Source of the DNA: Tetragenococcus halophilus subsp. halophilus DSM 20339 | Lineage (GTDB): Bacteria > Bacillota > Bacilli > Lactobacillales > Enterococcaceae | DNA length: 64,000 bases | Direction: 5' to 3' | Assembly: GCF_003841405.1 (NCBI RefSeq) | Contig: NZ_PXYA01000001.1 | Location: forward strand, 806,001-870,000 | Shown: positions 9,256 to 18,379 of the stretch, piece after piece | How the letters are laid out: each line of letters opens with the position of its first letter | Numbering within the stretch: position 1 is the first letter of the stretch | Program-made: the position numbers and the translations under genes | Notes under the pieces: model-generated | Database searches by the model: none | The model's input: the letters and a program-made list of their open reading frames with translations, nothing else | What the model was told of the DNA's origin: nothing

Positions 9256-9538
9256 CTACGTTCACCTCCTTCATCTTATATTAATAATAACATATATTAT
9301 TAAAGCGTTCACATATATTAGTAATATAAGCCGTTAAGAAGCTTACACATATTAGTAAAAACAAGAAAGAATGTCTATGATTTTCATTTTCACTTAGTAT
9401 GAATAACGAAATATCGAGCATCGATATTTGATAATGAAACAAATATGCCAAGATGTAACGACGAATCAAGATATTACAATTCAAGAAGTAGAAATGAACT
9501 TACTTGAAAAAAGATACAAAGTCAACATTGCTGGGTAT
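9256..9538. other. A+T-rich left flank of the tnpB element and unassigned remnant
   Basis: The part nearest tnpB is its leader and likely left end. Beyond the 9409-9429 palindrome a short plus-strand frame (from about 9434) encodes MKQICQDVTTNQDITIQEV and some 25 more residues before running into the terminator of the activase gene. It has no ribosome site and no family I recognise; it may be the leftover of a lost gene. No trace of the phosphatase N-terminus is present here on either strand. Confidence 0.45.
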
Positions 9539-9582
9539 AAAAAAACTTCAAACTGTAGAGATTTTTCTCCACAATTTGAAGG
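9539..9582 (-). terminator. Terminator of the activase-like gene
   Basis: On the minus strand CCTTCAAATTGTGGAG / CTCTACAGTTTGAAG with a 5-nt loop, then seven T. It begins ten bases after the stop at 9592. Confidence 0.9.
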
Positions 9583-9591
9583 TTTTTGTTA

Positions 9592-12500
9592 TCAAATAGA
9601 TACTTTGGAAGTTAAATTTTTATTGGCTGTAGCCAGCATTAAACGAATACGGTTTAATTGATTAACCATTGAAACGCCTGGATCATAATCGATGGCCGTA
9701 ATATTGGCTTTTGGATATTGCTGACGTAACTCTTTAAAAACACTTTTACCGACCACATGGTTAGGTAAACAGCCAAATGGCTGCATACAGATAATATTGT
9801 TCACATCTGTTTTTAGTAATTCAATCATTTCGCCTGTCAAAAACCAACCTTCTCCGGTTTGATTACCAATTGATAAAATTTTGCTGGCACTTTCAGCAAG
9901 TTCTGCTATAGGCGTTAATCCTGTAAAACGATTGGAATGGCGTAAGGCTTTATCCATAGGCTTTTGGATTTTTTCAATTACTTTGATCGCAAATTCCGCC
10001 AGATATTTACTTTTCTTAGCCCCGCCTAAGTTTTCATATTTCCAAGTTTGATTATATAAGGAATAGTTCATAAATCCAACGATATCTGGAACAACCACTT
10101 CTGCCCCTTCTTTTTCCAATAGATGAACGATATCATTATTAGCCGTTTGCGAGTACTTCACTAAAATTTCACCCACAACACCTACCTTTGGTTTAATTTC
10201 ATCTGTGATAGGAATCTTATCGAAGTCTGCAATAATAGCTTTCATATTGTGATTGAACTGTGCAAATGAACCGTTTCCTACATTTTTTTCGACTTTTTTC
10301 AGCCAAGTTTGATGCAGACGGTCAACAGCACCCTTTTCTAGTTCATAAGGTCTTGTACGATAAACGACTCGTTCAAATAAATCCCCATACATAAAAGCAA
10401 CAGCTGCTCGTTTCATTAAAGGTAAGCTTAATTTAAAACCAGGATTACTTTCCACACCTTGATTTCCCATAGAAACAGAAACAACAGGTATATAGGAAAA
10501 ACCGGCATCTTTTAAGGCTTTTCTTAAAAGCGGAATATAATTTGTAGCTCGACACCCTCCACCAGTTTGTGACATCATTACACTAGTATTATTTAAATCG
10601 TATTTACCGCTTTTTAACGCCTCAACCAATTGACCAATGGAAATAATCGCTGGATAACAAGCATCATTGTTTACATATTGTAATCCTACATCGATGGCTT
10701 TTCTGTCTTGTGCTGGCAGACAAACAACATTATAACCAGAAGCCTGCAGTGCGACATCTACCAAACCTTCTTGATGAATGGGGCTTAACATCGGTAAAAG
10801 CAAAGTATGACGTTTTTTCATCTCTTTTGTAAAAACAATCTTTTCGGGTTCTTCAAATCTTTTTTCTGCCACAAAATGATTTTTCTCGCGCTCATTAACA
10901 GCAGCTTTTAATGAACGTAAACGAATTCGGATCGCTCCTAAATTAGATCCTTCGTCAATTTTTAATACGGTATGAATTCTTCCATATTGTCTTAGAATTT
11001 CTTCTACTTGATCAGTGGTCACTGCATCCAATCCACATCCAAAGGAATTTAATTGTACTAATTCTAAATTTTGTGTTTTTGCGACTAAACGAGCAGCTGC
11101 ATATAATCGTGAGTGATACACCCACTGATTAACCACTCGAAGATTTCCCACATCACTTAAATGGGAAATGCTATCTTCTGTCAGCACATGAAAACCTTCT
11201 TGTGTAACCAGCTCTGAAATCCCATGATTAACTTCCGGATCTAAATGATAAGGTCGTCCGGCTAAAACTATCCCACGCGCATTTTTTCGCATCAACATTT
11301 CCAATGTTTCTTCACCTTTTTGCTGAAGATCTTGCTTGAAATTATCTAATTCTTCATAACCATGTCGCAATGCTTGCGCAATTTCTTCTCTTGGAATCTT
11401 CAGATCGTTAAATGTAGCAGTTAATGATTCAACCATAGTTGTTTCGTTGGCTAAATTTAAATAAGGATGATAGTAAATCACTTTTCCTGCTCGAATGTCA
11501 TCGACATTATTTTTGATAACATCAGGATAACTCTGAACAATCGGACAGTTAAAATGATTATCCGCTTTTTGATCTTCCGCTCGTTCAAAAATGACTCCCG
11601 GATAAAAAATTCGTGGAATTCCTTTATCAATCAATTTTTGAATATGACCATGTGCCATTTTTGCGGGATAACAAACCGTATCACTTGGAATTGTCTCGAT
11701 ACCTTTTTCAAACAACTCCTTATTGGAAGGAGGAGATAGTTTTACTCTAAAACCTAAATCAGTAAAAAATGTATGCCATAATGGATAATTTTCATACATA
11801 TTCAAAACACGAGGAATGCCTATTTCTCCTCGGAAAGCTTCTTTTTTTCTTAGCGGACGATATTTGAACAGACGTTTATATTTATCATTGACCAAGTTTA
11901 CTTTGCGATCTTCTTTTTTTATTTTTATTCTTGCACCACGTTCACAACGGTTGCCAGTAATAAATTGCCTGCCATCAGAAAATAAGGTAACAGTCAGCAT
12001 ACAGTTATTTTCACACAAACCACAAGGAGTAAATTCTTTTTCAGCATGAAAATTTTGCAATTCATCTAAAGAAAGCAGGCTACTTTTTGTGCCTTTTTGA
12101 TAATCATCCGCCGCGATTAAAGCGGCACCATAGGCTCCCATTAAACCCGCAACTGAGGGGCAAACTACCTGGCGGCCTGTCACTAGTTCAAATGCGCGTA
12201 AAATCGCTTGATTATAAAACGTGCCCCCCTGGCAAACAATTTTTTCACCTAACGCTTCTGGCCGACGTGCTTTGATAACCTTGTATATAGCGTTTTTTAT
12301 CACGGAATAGGATAAACCAGCGGAAATATCAGCAACGGTAGCGCCTTCTTTTTGTACTTGTTTTACTTTTGAATTCATAAATACTGTACATCTTGAGCCT
12401 AAATCAACCGGCGCCTTTGCGCTTAGGGCTTTTTTCGCAAAATCTTCAACGCCATATTTTAAGGACTTAGCAAATGTTTCAATAAAAGACCCACAGCCTG

Positions 12501-13833
12501 AAGAACAAGCTTCATTTAGCTGAATAGAAGAAAGCGCGCCGTCTTTTATCGTCATCGCCTTCATATCTTGCCCACCGATATCCAAAATAAAATCAACACC
12601 TGGGTAAAAGAAATCAGCAGCTTTGTAGTGAGCCATTGTTTCCACTTCACCAATATCAATTTTTAAAGCATTTTTAATAAGCTTTTCCCCATAGCCTGTC
12701 ACACATGCTTTAGCGATAAAAACATCTGCTGGCATATTTTGATAAAGCTTGGTTAACACATCGATGGTCTTTTGTAGTGGTTCGCCTTCGTTATTGCCAT
12801 AAAAGGAGTATAAAATACTTCCTTTACCATCGATTAAAACAATTTTAGTGGTGGTCGAACCTGCATCAATGCCTAAAAAAGCATTCCCGCTAAATTCTGT
12901 TAAACTGGACTCCTTCACTGTTGCCTTTTGATGACGCTGCTGAAATTCACTTAACTCTTTTTCTGTGGCAAATAAAGGAGGTAAAGTTTCTGTGGGAATC
13001 AATTGTTGTCCATTTCCGTTTATTAAACAATCCAGCAATTGATCAATCGACGTCATTTTGTTTGTTTCTGAATAAAATGCAGCGCCCATTGCTACATAAA
13101 GTTGCGGGTTTTGCGGAAAAATAACATCTTCTTCTGCGATTTCTAAGGTTTCAATAAAACGTTGACGTAGTTCCGACATAAAATAAAGAGGACCGCCTAA
13201 AAAAGCGATTTTTCCTCTGATTTTACGCCCCGAAGCTAAACCTGCGATTGTTTGATTGACCACCGCCTGAAAAATACTTGCAGCAATATCTTCTTTATCA
13301 GCACCGTCATTGAGTAATGGTTGAACATCTGTTTTGGCAAAAACACCACAACGAGAAGCAATCGGATAAATCTGTTGATGGCTTTTAGCCAACTCATTAA
13401 CGCCATTAGCATCTGTTTCTAACAAAGAAGCCATCTGATCGATAAAAGCGCCTGTTCCACCTGCACAACTGCCATTCATACGTTGTTCTAAAGATCTCTC
13501 AAAAAAAGTGATTTTGGCATCTTCGCCTCCTAATTCAATCGCAACATCTGTTTTAGGAATCACTTCTTCAACAGTTTTTGTACAAGCGATAACTTCTTGG
13601 ATAAAAGGAATTTTCATCACTTCTGCTAGAGACATTCCTCCAGAACCAGTAATGGATATTGTTAGCGCTTTTTTACCAATAACTTCTTTGGCTTGTCTTA
13701 AAATCTTTTCGGTTGCTTTTTTTACATCCGAATAATGACGCTTATACTTAGAAAAGATGGCGTTTTGTTTTTGATCTATTATAACAAGCTTTATAGTTGT
13801 AGATCCTACATCAATCCCTGCCCGTAAAACCAC
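9592..13833 (-). CDS. Giant 2-hydroxyacyl-CoA dehydratase activase-like protein
   Basis: A 1413-residue protein joining two ASKHA ATPase domains (BadF/BadG/BcrA/BcrD type) and dehydratase-like domains. Domain one starts at residue 6 with GIDVGSTTIK and has NGSCAGGTGAF; domain two starts near 317 with GIDAGSTTTK and has NEACSSGCGSF and SRCTVFMNSK. The conserved cysteines in these motifs ligate the [4Fe-4S] cluster in known activases. From about 674 follows a DUF2229-like part (DTVCYPAKMAHGH), then HgdB-like segments with GGCRATNY and MQPFGCLPNH. Such fused proteins are widespread in anaerobic and lactic bacteria but their substrate is not established. The start is GTG after GGGAAGGGAA. It is divergent from a TetR gene that probably controls it. 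Confidence 0.85.
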   Translation of the reverse strand: MVLRAGIDVGSTTIKLVIIDQKQNAIFSKYKRHYSDVKKATEKILRQAKEVIGKKALTISITGSGGMSLAEVMKIPFIQEVIACTKTVEEVIPKTDVAIELGGEDAKITFFERSLEQRMNGSCAGGTGAFIDQMASLLETDANGVNELAKSHQQIYPIASRCGVFAKTDVQPLLNDGADKEDIAASIFQAVVNQTIAGLASGRKIRGKIAFLGGPLYFMSELRQRFIETLEIAEEDVIFPQNPQLYVAMGAAFYSETNKMTSIDQLLDCLINGNGQQLIPTETLPPLFATEKELSEFQQRHQKATVKESSLTEFSGNAFLGIDAGSTTTKIVLIDGKGSILYSFYGNNEGEPLQKTIDVLTKLYQNMPADVFIAKACVTGYGEKLIKNALKIDIGEVETMAHYKAADFFYPGVDFILDIGGQDMKAMTIKDGALSSIQLNEACSSGCGSFIETFAKSLKYGVEDFAKKALSAKAPVDLGSRCTVFMNSKVKQVQKEGATVADISAGLSYSVIKNAIYKVIKARRPEALGEKIVCQGGTFYNQAILRAFELVTGRQVVCPSVAGLMGAYGAALIAADDYQKGTKSSLLSLDELQNFHAEKEFTPCGLCENNCMLTVTLFSDGRQFITGNRCERGARIKIKKEDRKVNLVNDKYKRLFKYRPLRKKEAFRGEIGIPRVLNMYENYPLWHTFFTDLGFRVKLSPPSNKELFEKGIETIPSDTVCYPAKMAHGHIQKLIDKGIPRIFYPGVIFERAEDQKADNHFNCPIVQSYPDVIKNNVDDIRAGKVIYYHPYLNLANETTMVESLTATFNDLKIPREEIAQALRHGYEELDNFKQDLQQKGEETLEMLMRKNARGIVLAGRPYHLDPEVNHGISELVTQEGFHVLTEDSISHLSDVGNLRVVNQWVYHSRLYAAARLVAKTQNLELVQLNSFGCGLDAVTTDQVEEILRQYGRIHTVLKIDEGSNLGAIRIRLRSLKAAVNEREKNHFVAEKRFEEPEKIVFTKEMKKRHTLLLPMLSPIHQEGLVDVALQASGYNVVCLPAQDRKAIDVGLQYVNNDACYPAIISIGQLVEALKSGKYDLNNTSVMMSQTGGGCRATNYIPLLRKALKDAGFSYIPVVSVSMGNQGVESNPGFKLSLPLMKRAAVAFMYGDLFERVVYRTRPYELEKGAVDRLHQTWLKKVEKNVGNGSFAQFNHNMKAIIADFDKIPITDEIKPKVGVVGEILVKYSQTANNDIVHLLEKEGAEVVVPDIVGFMNYSLYNQTWKYENLGGAKKSKYLAEFAIKVIEKIQKPMDKALRHSNRFTGLTPIAELAESASKILSIGNQTGEGWFLTGEMIELLKTDVNNIICMQPFGCLPNHVVGKSVFKELRQQYPKANITAIDYDPGVSMVNQLNRIRLMLATANKNLTSKVSI

Positions 13834-13923
13834 TTAATTCCCTTCCCTCTTATCAAACACTTTGTTTAATAACTAACAAGAAGTCTGATATAATCTTTGT
13901 GTATAGTTTAAAATGCTTTCTTT

Positions 13924-13940
13924 TTGTTTGCAACAAACAA
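13924..13940. promoter_or_regulatory. Candidate TetR operator between the divergent genes
   Basis: Palindrome TTGTTTG-CAA-CAAACAA with perfect 7-base arms, central in the 170-base gap between the activase gene and the TetR gene. The position fits autoregulation and control of the neighbour; binding is inferred. Confidence 0.5.
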
Positions 13941-14005
13941 TCTTGTAACATTTGTGATATAAACAACAAAGATGAGATATCCGTTGAATAAGTGAGGGAT
14001 TTTTT

Positions 14006-14614
14006 ATGAAAAGTAAGACCGATCTTCGCGTGATTCGCACTCGAAAAATGATTTTAGAGGCTTTTATGAAACTGGTTAGTGAAAAAGGCTACAATAATGT
14101 AACGATTCAAAATATCGCAGAAGAAGCGATGATTAACAGAGCAACTTTTTACGCTCACTTCAAAGATAAAGAAGATCTATATGAGTCAATTTTTGACCAA
14201 TCTTTGAATGCGTTAACACCTCTTCTAGATCCTGTTCAAGTGCTGCAAGATAATAAAATACAACTTAAAAAAATTAAGCAAATCTTAACACAGCTGCACG
14301 ATGTCATTTATGATAATCGAGATTTTTTTGCAATCCTTTTAAGCGGTAATTCATTAGAAACTTTCCGTAAGAAACTTGCAAGTATTACTTATGAAAAATA
14401 TATTGATATTTTTGCTTGCTTACGTATTACTGAAAATGATGTCGAGATCCCTATCAGTTTTATTATTGAATTTATGTCTTCCATTTATATTAGTACGCTT
14501 CATTGGTGGATACAAAATGATAACGCGATGACTTCAGAAGAACTAGCTAGCTTAGTGATTAAACTAATCGGTAACGGTCATTTGACGGTAATGGGAATTG
14601 AAGTTGAGAAATAA
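14006..14614 (+). CDS. TetR/AcrR family transcriptional regulator
   Basis: A 202-residue regulator. The N-terminal HTH spans about residues 10-57, with VTIQNIAEEAMINRATFYAH as the helix-turn-helix core and FKDKEDLYESIF closing it. The C-terminal ligand/dimer domain is all-helical and not closely recognisable. AGTGAGGG sits before the ATG. It is divergent from the giant activase gene with a 17-base palindrome between them, which suggests it controls that gene and itself. The ligand is unknown. No terminator is obvious before the phosphate two-component genes 116 bases downstream. Confidence 0.88.
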   Translation: MKSKTDLRVIRTRKMILEAFMKLVSEKGYNNVTIQNIAEEAMINRATFYAHFKDKEDLYESIFDQSLNALTPLLDPVQVLQDNKIQLKKIKQILTQLHDVIYDNRDFFAILLSGNSLETFRKKLASITYEKYIDIFACLRITENDVEIPISFIIEFMSSIYISTLHWWIQNDNAMTSEELASLVIKLIGNGHLTVMGIEVEK

Positions 14615-14730
14615 TTTTTGCATGCACATTTAAAACATTTTTCAATAGTGCTTTGTCCTTCTTCATGCTAAAATAAGGTAAGCCATACTGCGGCTTATCA
14701 TTACTATATATGCAAAAGTAGGAGTATATT

Positions 14731-15429
14731 ATGAAAAAAATTTTAGTTGTGGATGATGAACCTTCTATTGTTACTCTATTGACTTTTAACCTAGAAAAAG
14801 CAGGATATCAAGTCACCAGTGCTGAAGATGGCAAGAAAGCTTATGAATTAGCAACGAATCAAACGTTCGATTTTATTATTTTAGATATCATGCTTCCTTT
14901 TATCGACGGTATCGATTTGACGCAAAAATTAAGACAAGAAAAAATTGATACCCCTATTTTAATTTTAACGGCAAAAGATGAATCAATTGATCGAATTTTA
15001 GGTCTAGAAATTGGCGCAGATGATTATTTAACCAAGCCTTTTAGCCCTAGAGAAGTTATAGCACGCATCAAAGCAATCTCTCGTCGACTAGAAGTACGAC
15101 AAACAACAAGTAATGACGAAGGACCTTCCGAGATTTTACGAGCCGGAAATATTGTTTGTAACATGGATGATTATCGAGTAACGGTAAGTGAGGAAACCAT
15201 CGAATTAACGCCCAAAGAATTTGAACTGCTTGTATACTTTATGAAAAGAAAGGGACGTGTCATTTCTCGTGATATGCTACTTGATTGTATTTGGCATTTT
15301 GATTTTGATGGTCAAAATCGAATTGTTGATGTTCATATCGGTCATTTAAGAGAAAAAATTGAAAAAGATCCTAAACAACCTAAGCACATTCAGACTGTCC
15401 GAGGTTTTGGCTATAAGTTTTCGGAGTAA
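14731..15429 (+). CDS. phoP: OmpR/PhoB-type response regulator (PhoP-like)
   Basis: A 232-residue regulator: receiver domain 1-120 with acidic pair Asp8-Asp9, phospho-acceptor Asp52 in IILDIMLP and the switch lysine in YLTKPFSP; winged-helix DNA-binding domain about 130-230 (IVDVHIGHLREKI in the recognition region). It is followed six bases later by its histidine kinase. The orphan pstS just downstream and the pst cluster 4 kb away, both with TTTACA direct repeats, indicate control of phosphate genes. A small inverted repeat TAAGCC/GGCTTA (14679-14697) and an extended -10 (TGCTAAAAT) lie upstream. A VicR-like role is less likely because no vicX/yycH genes follow. Confidence 0.85.
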   Translation: MKKILVVDDEPSIVTLLTFNLEKAGYQVTSAEDGKKAYELATNQTFDFIILDIMLPFIDGIDLTQKLRQEKIDTPILILTAKDESIDRILGLEIGADDYLTKPFSPREVIARIKAISRRLEVRQTTSNDEGPSEILRAGNIVCNMDDYRVTVSEETIELTPKEFELLVYFMKRKGRVISRDMLLDCIWHFDFDGQNRIVDVHIGHLREKIEKDPKQPKHIQTVRGFGYKFSE

Positions 15430-15435
15430 GACGCT

Positions 15436-17151
15436 ATGATAAAAAATAAAGGTAAATATATTACATGGCTAATTGCTTTATTCTTTCTATTTTTTGCTAG
15501 TTGGCAACTTATCAGTAATTTTTATGATCAACAAGTTTTAAGCCAACACGAAGATTTTTTACAGCAGAAAACTTCTTCTTTTATTCGTTTAACCAAGAAT
15601 GAAAATGAAGATTTTACTCAAACGGCTTTGGATTATGTAAAAGATTCAGATGAAAGAATTACTCAACTAACAAAAACGGGAGAAATTATTTTTGACACCT
15701 TTGATACTGAACTTTCTGGCAGTCGTTCTAGACGGCCTGAAGTAAAAGCTGTATTAGAAGGAAATGTTTCAGGACAATCGGTACGCAGGAGTTCAACATT
15801 AGAACAAGAAGTCTTATATATAGCTATTCCCGTAAAAGAAAACGGAGAAATCACGCAAATTATCCGTATGGCAGAGCCTACTAAAAATTTTTTGCCTGCA
15901 GCAAACCAAATGAAACAAGCTATTTTCTGGGTTAACTTTGTTTTTTGGCTCATACTAACCCTGATTATTCTAAGTATTTTACGTAGACAAAATCGTCCTG
16001 TAGAAACCATATTGCCTGTGATTAAACAGATGATTAAAGAACCTGAACAGCAAAAAAAGATTTTACAAAATTCTCCTGGCTGGCAAGAGCTTTACCAGAG
16101 TATTAATACTTTGAGTAAGCAAATGAGCGATACTTATTATGCTTTTACTACTTCTGAAAGACAATTTTATACCTTATTGAATGACTTGATTGTAGGTGTA
16201 TTTATTATTGATGAAACAGGAAATGTTATATTTATTAATGAAACACTAGCGCAACAACTAAATATTAATGCCCAAAAAATCAATCAGCCCTTTACTGCTG
16301 TGATTACAGATCCGCAATTTATCCAAATAATTTATCAGACCCATGATGCAAAGCTGATAAACAAGAAAATACGGACGACGGATACAAAGTATTTATTGGA
16401 TGTAACGATCCGGTTATTCCAAGATACTGGTTACATTTTTGGTATCTCCTACGATATGACTCGTATTTCTGAGTTAGAAAAACTTCAGAATGACTTTATT
16501 GGCAATGTTTCTCATGAGCTTAAAACACCAGTCACTTCTCTGATTGGTTTTACTGAAACCTTGCTTGACGGTGCAAAGGATGATCCTGAAGTGCTTAAAT
16601 CATTTTTAGAAATTATGCAAAAAGATGCTTATCGCCTGCAAGATTTAGTCCAAGAAATCATAGAATCATCAAAAAGCACTGATACAAACGATGTCATCAC
16701 CCCAATAAATCTAACAAATCTCCTTGAAAAGATTGTTGATGATTATCGTATAATCATTCAAGAAAAAAATATACAAGTGACAATCGATGGACCTAAAGAT
16801 CTCACGTTCAATAGCAAAATTGAGTTATTTACAGCTATCTGTAAAAATTTAATTGAAAATGCAGTTCATTATACTTCATCTAAAGGTAAAATTAACATTC
16901 GTTTTTATAAAGAAGCTAACGAACTCATTCTTTTGGTGGAAGATACTGGCATTGGTATTAGTCAACAAGAACAAGAGCGTATCTTTGAACGGTTTTACCG
17001 CATAGATAAAGCACGTGCTCGTAATTCTGGCGGCAATGGTTTAGGATTAGCTATTGTAAAAGACTATAGTAAAATTTTGGGCGGTCAGGTAAAAATAGAT
17101 AGTTATCCAGACCTAGGGTCCACATTTACCGTTCGCCTGCCCTTTTTATAA
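15436..17151 (+). CDS. phoR: Sensor histidine kinase (PhoR/PnpS-like)
   Basis: A 571-residue membrane kinase. Layout: membrane helix about 10-28, an extracytoplasmic domain to about 155, a second helix about 160-182, a linker, a PAS domain about 245-345, HisKA with the phospho-acceptor His360 in NVSHELKTPVTSL, and the HATPase domain with N box ENAVHYT, G1 DTGIGIS, F box FERFYR and G2 GGNGLGLAIVK. All kinase motifs are intact. It follows the response regulator by six bases and ends at a terminator. The neighbouring pst genes suggest it responds to phosphate limitation, probably through the Pst/PhoU complex; this is by analogy. Confidence 0.87.
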   Translation: MIKNKGKYITWLIALFFLFFASWQLISNFYDQQVLSQHEDFLQQKTSSFIRLTKNENEDFTQTALDYVKDSDERITQLTKTGEIIFDTFDTELSGSRSRRPEVKAVLEGNVSGQSVRRSSTLEQEVLYIAIPVKENGEITQIIRMAEPTKNFLPAANQMKQAIFWVNFVFWLILTLIILSILRRQNRPVETILPVIKQMIKEPEQQKKILQNSPGWQELYQSINTLSKQMSDTYYAFTTSERQFYTLLNDLIVGVFIIDETGNVIFINETLAQQLNINAQKINQPFTAVITDPQFIQIIYQTHDAKLINKKIRTTDTKYLLDVTIRLFQDTGYIFGISYDMTRISELEKLQNDFIGNVSHELKTPVTSLIGFTETLLDGAKDDPEVLKSFLEIMQKDAYRLQDLVQEIIESSKSTDTNDVITPINLTNLLEKIVDDYRIIIQEKNIQVTIDGPKDLTFNSKIELFTAICKNLIENAVHYTSSKGKINIRFYKEANELILLVEDTGIGISQQEQERIFERFYRIDKARARNSGGNGLGLAIVKDYSKILGGQVKIDSYPDLGSTFTVRLPFL

Positions 17152-17156
17152 CTTGC

Positions 17157-17192
17157 AAAAAACAAGCAGTATATTTGGCTGCTTGTTTTTTT
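17157..17192 (+). terminator. Terminator of phoP-phoR
   Basis: AAAACAAGCAG / CTGCTTGTTTT with a 9-nt loop and seven T, six bases after the phoR stop. The near-symmetry could also serve the convergent pstS gene. Confidence 0.92.
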
Positions 17193-17196
17193 ACTT

Positions 17197-18090
17197 CTAT
17201 TTTATTTCTGTTACTTCTCCTTGCGCGTCACGCTCTACTTGCATCTCTGTAATTGGTAGATAACCTAATTGTTTGACAGGACCATTTTGAATACCATCTG
17301 AAACCATGTAGTCAAGAAACTTTTCTACCTCTGGATCTGGTTTTCCTTGCGTATACATATGCTCATAAGACCAAATTTCCCAATTGTTCGTTTTTATAGC
17401 ATCCTCTGTAGGTTTTACACCGTCAATAGCTAATTCCTGTAAGGAATCATCAAGATACGATAAAGCCAAGTAACTAATTGCCCCTGGTGTTTCACCAACA
17501 ATCTTTTTTACAGTTCCTGAAGAATCCTGTTCTTGTGCTTGAACCGTTTCAGCACCATCTAATGCCCATTTCTCAAATGTATCTCGCGTGCCGCTTCCTG
17601 AAGCGCGGTTGACTACTGAAATCTCCTGATCATTTCCCCCTACTTCTTTCCAGTTTGTAATTTCCCCTGTAAAAATATCAATCAGTTCTTCTTTGGATAG
17701 TTCTTTCACTCCTGCATCTTTATTGACAACAGGCGCCATACCTACCACAGCCACTTTATGGTCTACTAATTTATCCGCGTCAACACCTTCTTTTTCTTCA
17801 GCAAATACATCAGAATTACCAATTGTAACTGCGCCGCTTTCTACTTGACTTAGTCCAGTACCACTTCCACCACCTTGAACAGAAATATTATAATCAGGAT
17901 TTTCCTGTATAAATTCTTCTTGCCCTGCATCTACCAATGGTTGTAAAGCAGTGGAACCAACAGCAACAATTTTATGTCCCTGTGAAGAATCACCCGTTTG
18001 ATTAGCACCAGCGCCATTTTCCGCATTTCCTCCAGCACAACCTGCTAATAAAATCCCAGCTACTAAAAACATACTGGTTAATTTTTTCAT
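17197..18090 (-). CDS. pstS: Phosphate ABC transporter substrate-binding lipoprotein (orphan copy)
   Basis: Captures inorganic phosphate outside the membrane and delivers it to PstCA. The 297 residues start with a lipoprotein signal (MKKLTSMFLVAGILLAGC; lipid-modified Cys18). Phosphate-binding loops are GSTALQPLVDAG, GGGSGTGLSQVESGAV and NRASGSGTRDTFE. It is closely similar to the second PstS encoded at 25006-25859. It is transcribed alone, converging on phoR, and is preceded by an array of TTTACA repeats that match a Pho box, so it should be induced by phosphate starvation. Having its own promoter may give extra binding protein for the single PstCAB permease. Confidence 0.93.
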   Translation of the reverse strand: MKKLTSMFLVAGILLAGCAGGNAENGAGANQTGDSSQGHKIVAVGSTALQPLVDAGQEEFIQENPDYNISVQGGGSGTGLSQVESGAVTIGNSDVFAEEKEGVDADKLVDHKVAVVGMAPVVNKDAGVKELSKEELIDIFTGEITNWKEVGGNDQEISVVNRASGSGTRDTFEKWALDGAETVQAQEQDSSGTVKKIVGETPGAISYLALSYLDDSLQELAIDGVKPTEDAIKTNNWEIWSYEHMYTQGKPDPEVEKFLDYMVSDGIQNGPVKQLGYLPITEMQVERDAQGEVTEIK

Positions 18091-18172
18091 GAATATTGTT
18101 CCCCTCTCTTCTATAAAAAATTAAGCTCAAATTGTCATTCTTTCCTTTGACAACTTAAGCTTAACAAGCGAA

Positions 18173-18232
18173 TGTAAATCACAGATAAATTTTATGTAAA
18201 GCTTTGGACAATCTATGTAAAGTTTATATGAA
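18173..18232 (-). promoter_or_regulatory. Pho-box-like direct repeats upstream of pstS
   Basis: Three exact TTTACA motifs on the minus strand at 18216-18221, 18195-18200 and 18173-18178, spaced 21 and 22 bases, that is two turns of the 11-base Pho-box period, with weaker half-sites (TTCATA, TTATCT) between or beside them. PhoP/PhoB-type regulators bind such repeats. They sit 83-140 bases before the pstS start. Confidence 0.7.
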
Positions 18233-18334
18233 CTCTGTTTTTAAAAGACCGTCGTTACAAAAAAGAACATAATTTTATAATCCCTAGAGCACTTCTTTAG
18301 CGATCTTTCTCTAGTTTTTACTTCCATCATCATT

Positions 18335-18379
18335 TAAAAATAACCGCTTATTTGAAAATATCCAAATAAACGGTTATTT
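18335..18379 (-). terminator. Terminator of the liaXYZ operon
   Basis: AAATAACCG(T/C)TTATTTG with its complement around a short loop, T run on the minus strand, directly after the liaZ stop. Confidence 0.88.

Larger units (their letters stand above)
8028..9430 (-). mobile_element. tnpB-only IS200/IS605-type element (approximate ends)
   Basis: The element holds one intact gene, tnpB, and no tnpA. The proposed right end carries the subterminal hairpin ACTCGTTGC-TTTA-GTAACGA typical of this group, after which phosphatase codons begin. The left end lies in A+T-rich DNA at 9290-9430 with short palindromes (TATATTA/TAATATA near 9320; AAATATCGA/TCGATATTT at 9409-9429). Exact ends are uncertain by tens of bases, the left one most. 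There is no target duplication in this family. Mobilisation would need a TnpA in trans. Confidence 0.65.

Noticed and set aside
9281-9484. 67-codon minus-strand frame upstream of tnpB
   Set aside because: It is A+T-rich left-end DNA of the element with no ribosome site; looked for the missing phosphatase N-terminus (RHG motif) here and it is absent.
11467-13735. Several 60-90-codon frames antisense to the activase gene
   Set aside because: Shadows of a long real gene; none has a ribosome site or recognisable product.
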